Assembly: GCA_031263335.1 (NCBI GenBank)
Contig: JAISGB010000142.1
Location: forward strand, 1 to 5,348
Length of the DNA stretch: 5,348 nucleotides
Direction: 5' to 3'
From: Eubacteriales Family XIII. Incertae Sedis bacterium
GTDB lineage: Bacteria > Bacillota > Clostridia > Peptostreptococcales > Anaerovoracaceae
Positions 1 to 5,078 of the stretch are shown here, piece after piece. The first letter of the stretch is position 1. Each line of letters begins with the position of its first letter. Both the position numbers and the translations under genes were made by a program. The notes below the pieces were generated by a model. The model was not told the DNA's origin. It worked only from the letters and a program-made list of their open reading frames with translations, and made no database searches.

Positions 1-66
1 TTGTCTTCCTCACGTACGTCTGTGTACGCTCCGGGGAGCCAAAACAGGCATTGGAACCCGAACTCC
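1..66. other. Left edge, no gene recognised
   Basis: I see no supportable gene here. On the minus strand an open frame begins with an ATG at 68-66 and stays open to the edge (about 22 codons, starting MEFGFQCLFW). It has no Shine-Dalgarno site and resembles nothing I know. Forward frames are open from the edge but stop within or just after the inverted repeat (for example TAG at 91-93), and none has a recognisable protein end. It could be the tail or head of a neighbouring gene, or plain intergenic DNA. Confidence 0.3.
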
Positions 67-100
67 ATCAAAACTATCGCGACCGTCGAGTAGTTTTGAT
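67..100. repeat. Inverted repeat abutting the promoter, possible operator
   Basis: ATCAAAACTA (67-76) is the exact reverse complement of TAGTTTTGAT (91-100). The stem can be lengthened by TCG (77-79) pairing with CGA (87-89) across a single bulged G90, leaving a 7-nt loop (80-86). No U-run follows on either strand, so an intrinsic terminator is unlikely. Its right end touches the -35 box of the first promoter (100-105), which suits an operator. A related but less symmetric arrangement lies at 4947-4970. The binding protein is unknown; the PucR-type regulator encoded at 2908-4413 is the local candidate. Confidence 0.55.
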
Positions 101-127
101 TGAACCCTTGAGTAGTAACCATACAAT
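100..127 (+). promoter_or_regulatory. Distal sigma70-like promoter for the RACo operon
   Basis: TTGAAC (100-105) and TACAAT (122-127) are separated by 16 bp, matching the -35 and -10 consensus at 4/6 and 5/6 positions. The -35 box shares its first base with the end of the inverted repeat at 67-100, so a protein bound there would affect polymerase access. The same -35 hexamer, TTGAAC, is used by the predicted promoter of the methyltransferase at the other end of the window. Transcription would begin near 134. Confidence 0.4.
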
Positions 128-158
128 TATATAGGGGTTTTTCGGTTGTGTAAACCGC

Positions 159-187
159 TTGACTTTGAGGTCGACAACTCATACAAT
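159..187 (+). promoter_or_regulatory. Proximal sigma70-like promoter for the RACo operon
   Basis: TTGACT (159-164, 5/6 to consensus) and TACAAT (182-187, 5/6) are separated by the optimal 17 bp. This is the best promoter match in the window. Transcription would start near 194, giving a leader of about 30 nt with a Shine-Dalgarno-like GGGAGAGG at 207-214, ten bases before the ATG at 225. It also explains why an in-frame TTG exists at 159: it is most likely the -35 box rather than a start codon. Confidence 0.6.
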
Positions 188-224
188 CAAACGTGGGACT
201 TATTTTGGGAGAGGATGCACATGT

Positions 225-2150
225 ATGTATGAGTACGACATGGATTTCGAATTGGTGTTTCACCCGGAGGGCGAGGATTCCGTGACCGTCCGCGCACGGC
301 GGGGCGAATCCGTCCTCGACGTTGCGAAAAGGGTCGGCGTTCCCATCGACGCGCCCTGTTCGGGCAACGGGACCTGCGGCAAATGCAAGGTTCGGGTCGT
401 TGCGGGACAGGCCGGCGCAGAGGGGCATACGCATATTTCGCCGGAGGAACTGCGGGAGGGCTATCGCCTCGCGTGCGCGACCGTCGTGTCGGGGGATCTG
501 ACGGTGGTTGTTCCGGAGGCCGCCCTCGCCTATCGAAACCGCATACGGGTGGGGGATATGAAGGGGTTGATCGAGGGCGCCGCGTTTCAATCCTTTCGCG
601 CCGCGATCCCGGATCGGGCGTCGGAATGTACCTTGGCGTCCCTGCCCGTTCAATTGAAAGAACCCGACCTGCATGACGCCCGGGCGGACGCGGAACGTCT
701 GCGGCGCGGCGCGGCGGACGCGTTGGGTTGCAAGGAGGAGGAAGTCTCGATCGATCCGTCCGCCCTGCGAAAACTGCCGCGTCTGTTGCGGGAATCGGCG
801 TTTTCCGTGTCCTGTCTGTTGCGGCGGCGGGACGGGGAGTCGCGGATCTTGGACGTGTCCGCGCGGCCGGAGTTTCCGCTCGGACTCGCCGTGGATATCG
901 GAACCACGACCGTCTCCGCGCTCTTGGCCGATCTGTCCACAGGCGAACCCATCGCCTTCGGTTCGGCGGGAAATGGGCAGATCCGTTACGGCGCCGACGT
1001 GATCAACCGTCTCATCGAGAGCGCGAAGCCGGGCGGCCTCGAGCGGTTGCGTACGGCGGTGACCGCCGAGTGCGTCGCGCCCCTCGCGCGACGGCTGTGC
1101 GAGCGCGTGGACAGGGACGCGGATTCCGTCTGCCGTATTGCTGTCGCGGGCAATACGACCATGGCGCATCTCCTGCTCGGCGTGTACGGGAACCATCTGC
1201 GCATGGAGCCGTATGTGCCGGCCTTTTTCGGCGTAACCGGACTCTCCGGCTTCGATCTGGACATCGGCGTACATCCCGGCGGCGACGCCTTCCTTGCCCC
1301 CGCCGTCGGCAGTTATGTGGGCGGGGACATCACGGCCGGGGTGTTCGCCTCGGGCATTCACCGCAGGGAGGACATCTCCCTCTTCGTCGATCTGGGTACG
1401 AATGGGGAGATCGTGTTGGGCAACCGGGAGTTTCTCGTGGCCTGCGCCTGTTCTGCGGGTCCGGCCTTTGAGGGCGGCGAGATCAGTTGCGGCATGAGGG
1501 CCACCGACGGCGCCATCGAGGCCTGCGCCATCGACGAATCGACGGGGGCGCCGCGCCTGAGCGTGATCGGGACGACGGGTCAAAAGCCCGCGGGACTCTG
1601 CGGCTCCGGCCTGATCGACGCGGTCGGGGAACTGTTTCGTTGCGGGATCATCGACGCGCGGGGAAAATTCCTCGGCGAAGGGGAGCGGATCGCCCGGGAT
1701 GAATGGGGCATGGGAAGGTACATCCTCTGCCGCGCATCGGAGGCGGCGAACGGGCTTGAGATATCCCTCAACGAGGCGGATATCGACAATTTCATCCGCG
1801 CCAAAGGCTCCGTCTATTCCGCGATCCGGACCCTGCTCGGGACGATGGAGATGGGCGAGGGCGACATCGACGGCGTCTATGTCGCGGGCGGCATCGGGAG
1901 CGCGATCGACATCGAGCATACGATCATGACCGGTATGCTCCCGAACATCCCGCGAACGAAGTACCATTACATCGGGAACACCTCCCTGTTGGGCGCGTAC
2001 GGGATGCTCATTTCGGAATCCGCCCGAGAATCGGTATCGAGGATCGCGGACGGCATGACCTATCTGGAACTGTCCTCGTGTCCCGGCTATATGGATGAAT
2101 TCATCGCCGCTTGCTTTCTGCCCCATACCGACGGGAGCCTGTTTCAATGA
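225..2150 (+). CDS. RACo-like ATP-dependent reductive activator of corrinoid proteins (2Fe-2S + ASKHA ATPase)
   Basis: Proteins of this family (DUF4445/RACo) re-reduce cobalt in corrinoid methyl carriers from inactive Co(II) to Co(I), using an electron from a 2Fe-2S cluster and ATP; they are cytoplasmic. The product is 641 residues, normal for the family. Residues 7-100 form a plant-type ferredoxin domain with ligands C45, C51, C54 and C84 (C-x5-C-x2-C-x29-C). A linker/middle region follows. From about 220 comes the ASKHA ATPase: AVDIGTTTV (222-230), VAGNTTMAH (307-315), FVDLGTNGE (387-395), SAGPAFEGG (410-418), GLCGSGLIDAVGE (457-469) and VYVAGGIGSA (551-560). All ligands and ATP motifs look intact. 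I chose ATG225 because GGGAGAGG lies ten bases upstream. TTG159 would add 22 unfamily-like residues and coincides with a -35 box; ATG240 has no ribosome site. The target corrinoid protein is not in the window. Family assignment is firm; the partner is inferred. Confidence 0.93.
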   Translation: MYEYDMDFELVFHPEGEDSVTVRARRGESVLDVAKRVGVPIDAPCSGNGTCGKCKVRVVAGQAGAEGHTHISPEELREGYRLACATVVSGDLTVVVPEAALAYRNRIRVGDMKGLIEGAAFQSFRAAIPDRASECTLASLPVQLKEPDLHDARADAERLRRGAADALGCKEEEVSIDPSALRKLPRLLRESAFSVSCLLRRRDGESRILDVSARPEFPLGLAVDIGTTTVSALLADLSTGEPIAFGSAGNGQIRYGADVINRLIESAKPGGLERLRTAVTAECVAPLARRLCERVDRDADSVCRIAVAGNTTMAHLLLGVYGNHLRMEPYVPAFFGVTGLSGFDLDIGVHPGGDAFLAPAVGSYVGGDITAGVFASGIHRREDISLFVDLGTNGEIVLGNREFLVACACSAGPAFEGGEISCGMRATDGAIEACAIDESTGAPRLSVIGTTGQKPAGLCGSGLIDAVGELFRCGIIDARGKFLGEGERIARDEWGMGRYILCRASEAANGLEISLNEADIDNFIRAKGSVYSAIRTLLGTMEMGEGDIDGVYVAGGIGSAIDIEHTIMTGMLPNIPRTKYHYIGNTSLLGAYGMLISESARESVSRIADGMTYLELSSCPGYMDEFIAACFLPHTDGSLFQ

Positions 2151-2836
2151 GCGGGGGAAGGTCGGGGTCGCCGTCGGTCCGCGCCGCGCGACCGACGGCG
2201 AACGAGCCGGATCATCGCGATCAAATGACGCGGGCGCCCCTCGATCACTATGCCGCAATCTATCGGAATCTTTCGCCGGATGCGATATCACTGCGTTGCG
2301 GTCTGTCCTTTTCGCGCGAACGCGCCGCCTTCGTCTTTCGGATCATGGGGGAGGAACGCGCGGCGGCCTTTCCCGAGTTTCGCGTATCGGACGGCGCGGG
2401 GGAATCGTCGATCGATCCCTATGAGGAGATATTGATCCTGCGGTATCTGTGTGAGGGGTTGCGCGCGCCGGAGACGGGAGACGCGGTCGCCTACCGCGAA
2501 TTACCGTGGGGCGCGGTGTACGACACGAATTTTCGGGGGCGGGTCATCGATCGTTTCGCGCGCGCGTTCGGTCGCGACACGAATGCGTTCCGCGCGGCCA
2601 TGGCGCGCGTACCGGGCGCGCGTCCCTGTACGGACGGGCATTGCGACGTCGGATACGGGTTTGAATTCATGGACGGCTTGCCCATGCGCATCCTGCTGTG
2701 GGAGGGGGATGCGGAGTTTTCGCCTTCCGCGCAATTCTTGTTCGACCGAAACTTTGCCGCTGCCTTTTCTGCGGAGGATGTCGCCGTCGTCGGGGAGATC
2801 GTCATCAAGCGCCTGAATCGGCTCAGCAGGGGTTGA
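2147..2836 (+). CDS. DUF3786 domain protein, coupled to the corrinoid activator
   Basis: Function is unknown. The product is 229 residues and carries hallmarks I associate with DUF3786, a family found in anaerobes, often near corrinoid or Fe-S proteins: YRELPWGAVYDTNF (116-129), a central helix-rich stretch, then LPMRILLWEGDAEFSPSA (178-195) and LFD (198-200), followed by an acidic AEDVAVVGEIV end. There is no signal peptide or membrane segment. Residues 1-28 are Gly/Ser/Arg-rich and probably disordered. Cysteines are C51, C102, C161 and C166, the last two forming PCTDGHC, a possible metal site. The ATG overlaps the RACo stop codon as ATGA (2147-2150), with GGGAG at 2133-2137 nine bases upstream, which favours this start over ATG2225, where no ribosome site is visible. 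Tight coupling suggests it acts with RACo, for example on corrinoid or cluster handling; that is inference. Confidence 0.75.
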   Translation: MSGGRSGSPSVRAARPTANEPDHRDQMTRAPLDHYAAIYRNLSPDAISLRCGLSFSRERAAFVFRIMGEERAAAFPEFRVSDGAGESSIDPYEEILILRYLCEGLRAPETGDAVAYRELPWGAVYDTNFRGRVIDRFARAFGRDTNAFRAAMARVPGARPCTDGHCDVGYGFEFMDGLPMRILLWEGDAEFSPSAQFLFDRNFAAAFSAEDVAVVGEIVIKRLNRLSRG

Positions 2837-2878
2837 CGGCCGGGCGCGCCGGGGGACGCGCAAAAGGGTTTGACGTCG

Positions 2879-2892
2879 CCCGCGGCGGCGGG
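2879..2892 (+). promoter_or_regulatory. Short GC hairpin just before the regulator's ribosome site
   Basis: CCCGC (2879-2883) can pair with GCGGG (2888-2892) around a 4-nt loop, ending three bases before the GGAGG at 2896-2900. It could tune translation of the regulator relative to the upstream genes. Short GC stems occur by chance in GC-rich DNA, so support is weak. Confidence 0.2.
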
Positions 2893-2907
2893 ATGGGAGG
2901 ATGAAAC

Positions 2908-4413
2908 ATGAAGATCAGCGCGGATCTGATACATGACGCCTTGGAAGGTCGGTACGCGATCTCCTCCTTTGGGCATATCGGCGGCGAGTTGTCGTTGGAG
3001 AAAGTCCTGTTTGCGCGGGGGCAGGATGTTTTTCGCGACGGACAGATCTATCTCGTCGAGGATGCGTCGGCGATCTCCCTCCCGCCCAAACGCGCGGCCT
3101 CCGTCGCCTTGGTCGTCGGAGACGCGGGGAGGCTTCCGGAACGTTTCGAGACGGTGTTCGCGTTCGACGGCGGCGTCTCCGTGTTTGAACTCCACAACGC
3201 GGTGCAGGAGGTCTACGCGCGCTGCGCGAAGTGGGACGAATGTCTGCAGGATCTCCTGAACAAGGGATCGGACGTCCAGGCGATGATCGACGCCAGCACG
3301 CCGGTGTTGGGCAATCCCCTCATCCTGCACGACGGCAACTTCACCTCCATCGCTGTCTCGGATGTCTATCGCGACGAACCCGCGTTGTTGCCCGTACTCG
3401 ACAACAAGCGGTTGCCCTATCTGATGAAGTCGGACAAGAGCGGCAGGAACCGTTCCCGGGGGCGCGGGGACGTGGTTCCGCTCAGCATCAACGATCGGCA
3501 CGCGCTCTACGTGAACCTCTCCCAACAGGGCAAATTCAAATACCGCCTCATCGTCATCGAATTTTCCCGCGAGCTGACGGAGGGCGACGCCGCCCTGCTC
3601 GAACACCTCTCCCTGTTCATCCAGCTCGCCATCGGGCTTGTCCTGAACGAATCGACGGAAGAGGCCGTCCTCTCTCGGATCATGACGGGCATCCTCTCCG
3701 GGGAGTACAGCGATTCAAGATACATCGAGCAACAGTTGAACGGTTTGGGTTGGCAACGGGAACATACGTTTATCTGCGCGAAGGTCTTTGCCGACATCCT
3801 CGATTTCAGGAATCGCACCCTGCACTTCATCTGCGACAGCATCCGATCGGCCTTCGCGGAGCAATGCGTATTCGAATATGACAACTGTATCGTGGGGGTC
3901 TTCAATCTGGCCTTCTATGACGGGGACGCGGATCGCATCGAGACCGCGCTCTTGGGTTTCCTTCAGGACAACAACCTGAAAGCGGGCGTCAGCAACGTGT
4001 TCTCCGGGTTCGAAAACTTCAAGCAGTATTACCAACAGGCGAGCGCGGCCTTGGATGTCGGACCCCGTCGCAAGCCCTATACCGCGATGCACCGTTTCCG
4101 GGACGTCGTCGAGGCATTCCTGTTGGAAAGTTGCATGACCCGCCTGCCCGCGCAGATGTTGTGCGCCCCGGAGCTGTTGAAGCTGAAGGCGCACGACGCG
4201 AAACACCGCACGGATCTGTATCGGACGCTGTACGTATTCCTGAAGAACAACCTGCGATCCGTGAACACGGCCAAGGAACTGTTCATCCACCGGAGCACCT
4301 TCCTCTATCGCCTCGATCGCATCCGGGAGATCACGGGCCTGTGCTTGGACGACAATGTGGACATGTGGTATCTGTTGTTCTCGTTCAAGCTGTTGGAATA
4401 CGCCGGTCAGTGA
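2908..4413 (+). CDS. PucR/CdaR-type transcriptional regulator with C-terminal helix-turn-helix
   Basis: This is a cytoplasmic DNA-binding regulator of 501 residues. The C-terminus (about 436-498) is the PucR-type helix-turn-helix: LYRTLYVFLKNN, then SVNTAKELFIHRSTFLYRLD (451-470) and RIREITGL, with the typical hydrophobic end WYLLFSFKLLEY. Residues about 283-385 look like the degenerate GGDEF-like domain of CdaR regulators. Residues about 107-245 could be a GAF-like sensor ending in a helix that leads into the middle domain. The first 105 residues are probably an additional input module. No membrane segment is seen. GGAGG (2896-2900) lies seven bases before ATG2908, a strong start. It follows DUF3786 by 71 nt with no clear promoter or terminator, so co-transcription is likely. 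Relatives respond to small metabolites; near methyl-corrinoid genes they plausibly sense a methylated substrate, but the ligand cannot be read here. Its last 29 nt overlap the convergent CooT gene. Confidence 0.85.
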   Translation: MKISADLIHDALEGRYAISSFGHIGGELSLEKVLFARGQDVFRDGQIYLVEDASAISLPPKRAASVALVVGDAGRLPERFETVFAFDGGVSVFELHNAVQEVYARCAKWDECLQDLLNKGSDVQAMIDASTPVLGNPLILHDGNFTSIAVSDVYRDEPALLPVLDNKRLPYLMKSDKSGRNRSRGRGDVVPLSINDRHALYVNLSQQGKFKYRLIVIEFSRELTEGDAALLEHLSLFIQLAIGLVLNESTEEAVLSRIMTGILSGEYSDSRYIEQQLNGLGWQREHTFICAKVFADILDFRNRTLHFICDSIRSAFAEQCVFEYDNCIVGVFNLAFYDGDADRIETALLGFLQDNNLKAGVSNVFSGFENFKQYYQQASAALDVGPRRKPYTAMHRFRDVVEAFLLESCMTRLPAQMLCAPELLKLKAHDAKHRTDLYRTLYVFLKNNLRSVNTAKELFIHRSTFLYRLDRIREITGLCLDDNVDMWYLLFSFKLLEYAGQ

Positions 4414-4582
4414 TCAGGATGGTGTTCTTGATGAGATCGATCTTGCTGATGCTTCCGTCGATCAGGACTTCGTTCCCCATCACGTCGGTCAGCGCGATCC
4501 GGCCGTCCGACACGCGGACGTTTGTCACGTATTCGCACAGGGGTTCCCGCGCGGATTCGAGATAGACCGTTGAAAGGCACAT
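4385..4582 (-). CDS. cooT: CooT-family small nickel-binding protein
   Basis: The product is 65 residues, the usual size of CooT proteins. It starts MCLSTVYLES, the family signature: in Rhodospirillum rubrum CooT, Cys2 takes part in Ni(II) binding, and Cys2 is present here. The rest has the expected small beta-barrel pattern: YVTNVRVSDGRIALTDVMG (18-36), NEVLIDGSISKIDL (37-50), NTILITD (53-59). CooT was described with carbon monoxide dehydrogenase maturation, but homologues also occur in organisms and loci without that enzyme beside them. AGGAGG (4598-4593 on this strand) lies ten bases before the ATG, which overlaps the TAA of the His-rich gene by one base (TAATG), so translation is probably coupled. 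A much longer frame runs in from 4972 but its first 130 residues are Arg/Gly-rich and meaningless. The 3' end overlaps the regulator gene on the other strand. No CODH gene is visible here. Confidence 0.85.
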   Translation of the reverse strand: MCLSTVYLESAREPLCEYVTNVRVSDGRIALTDVMGNEVLIDGSISKIDLIKNTILITDRRIPTA

Positions 4583-4839
4583 TATGCGTTCGCCTCCTGT
4601 TCCGCGGCGACGGCTTCGGCGAGTTTTTCGTTCGCCCTGTCCATGTCGTCCGCGCTCCCGTCCAGCAATTCCGCCGCCCGGGTCCGATGCGCGACCCGCA
4701 ACTTTGCGCTCAATTCGCGCAACTCCGAGGCGTGATGCCGATTGTGTTCCAACAGGAAGGCCAATACCGCCTGTATCTGTCGCCCCCCGGCCTCCGCGTG
4801 CGGGGACGCGCCTCCGTGTCCGTGATTTCCGTCGTGCAT
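4582..4839 (-). CDS. Small His-rich N-terminus protein, CooT partner, probable metal binder
   Basis: The product is 85 residues with a His/Gly-rich head (MHDGNHGHGG, plus H14) followed by a helical body: QIQAVLAFLLEHNRHHASEL (21-40) and a charged amphipathic C-terminal helix (about 62-83) rich in Ala and Glu. Histidines are at 2, 6, 8, 14, 32, 35, 36 and 51; there is no cysteine, signal peptide or membrane segment. The start at 4839 is set by AAAGGAGG (4852-4845), five bases upstream. An earlier in-frame ATG at 4860 would place that site inside the gene and is rejected. From memory, similar small proteins with a His-rich head and this EHN..H..EL pattern sit next to CooT in other anaerobes. 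Nickel or other transition-metal storage or delivery to CooT or a client enzyme is likely but unproven. Confidence 0.75.
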   Translation of the reverse strand: MHDGNHGHGGASPHAEAGGRQIQAVLAFLLEHNRHHASELRELSAKLRVAHRTRAAELLDGSADDMDRANEKLAEAVAAEQEANA

Positions 4840-4858
4840 GGCAACCTCCTTTGACTTC

Positions 4859-4879
4859 ATGATAACCCCATGGTATCAT
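4859..4879 (-). promoter_or_regulatory. Leader hairpin/dyad before the His-rich gene
   Basis: ATGATA (4859-4864) and CC (4866-4867) pair with GG (4872-4873) and TATCAT (4874-4879), with one unpaired A4865 and a 4-nt loop. In the minus-strand transcript the stem ends six bases before AAAGGAGG. It may control translation or be a DNA operator. ATCATAC occurs at 4875-4881 and again at 4914-4920, the latter around the predicted transcription start. I cannot match it to a known metal-responsive operator. Confidence 0.35.
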
Positions 4880-4922
4880 ACTCGGATCGCGTACACAATA
4901 CCCGCTTTGGACCATCATACAT

Positions 4923-4951
4923 TTTGTAGGATTAGGGATTGAAATTATCAA
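4923..4951 (-). promoter_or_regulatory. Promoter of the His-rich/CooT unit
   Basis: On the minus strand TTGATA (4951-4946, 5/6 to the -35 consensus) and TACAAA (4928-4923, 4/6 to -10) are 17 bp apart. Transcription would begin near 4916, giving a leader of about 77 nt that contains the hairpin at 4859-4879. Its -35 box lies only 13 bp from that of the opposing methyltransferase promoter, so one bound protein could affect both. Confidence 0.4.
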
Positions 4952-4970
4952 ACCATCGGTAGTATTGAAC
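4947..4970. promoter_or_regulatory. Possible shared operator between divergent promoters
   Basis: ATCAAACCATCG (4947-4958) followed by GTAGTATTGAAC (4959-4970) spans the gap between the two opposing -35 boxes, with a small ACC-ATC-GGT dyad at its centre (4952-4960). The order ATCAAA..ATCG then GTAGT.TTGA..TTGAAC parallels the inverted repeat and -35 box at 67-105, although the central spacing differs and this copy is only partly symmetric. It is a candidate site for a common regulator. Confidence 0.35.
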
Positions 4971-4993
4971 ACGTCGCGCGCGGATTATATCAT
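4965..4993 (+). promoter_or_regulatory. Promoter of the methyltransferase gene
   Basis: TTGAAC (4965-4970, 4/6) and TATCAT (4988-4993, 5/6) are 17 bp apart. Transcription would start near 5000, leaving a leader of about 79 nt. That leader contains a short stem, GCCGC (5018-5022) with GCGGC (5027-5031), and no feature of a cobalamin riboswitch that I can recognise. Confidence 0.5.
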
Positions 4994-5078
4994 AATAGGT
5001 AGGAAAACGGCCCGGTTGCCGCCGACGCGGCGTATTGCGCCGGATTGTATTACGTTGCTGTCGAAAGGAGAACAGGCC

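Noticed and set aside
67..100. Intrinsic terminator of an upstream gene
   Set aside because: The stem is AT-rich at its base and no U-run follows it on either strand.
728..1471. 247-codon plus-strand frame inside the RACo gene
   Set aside because: The product is Arg/Gly-rich with no domain, and it lies wholly within conserved RACo coding sequence in another frame.
2870..2898. Promoter for the regulator starting with TTGACG (2870-2875)
   Set aside because: At 16-18 bp downstream the sequence is G-rich (around ATGGGA) with no -10-like hexamer.
2491..3606. 371-codon open frame on the minus strand across the DUF3786/regulator junction
   Set aside because: It is antisense to two well-supported genes, has no ribosome site or recognisable domain, and arises from the GC-rich codon pattern of the opposite strand.
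4859..4920. NikR operator (GTATGA-N16-TCATAC)
   Set aside because: TCATAC half sites occur at 4876-4881 and 4915-4920, but no GTATGA lies 16 bp before either on the same strand.
4939..4951. FNR-like box TTGA-N5-TCAA
   Set aside because: The FNR/CRP consensus TTGAT-N4-ATCAA needs one more base between the half sites; the word is short and overlaps a -35 box, so it is not called.
4583..4972. Long N-terminal extension of CooT (195-residue reading)
   Set aside because: The added 130 residues are Arg/Gly-rich out-of-frame reading of the His-rich gene and promoter; the MCLSTVY start with AGGAGG upstream is the family N-terminus.
5000..5078. Cobalamin riboswitch in the methyltransferase leader
   Set aside because: The leader is only about 79 nt, and no B12-box-like conserved core is visible; only a short GC stem is present.
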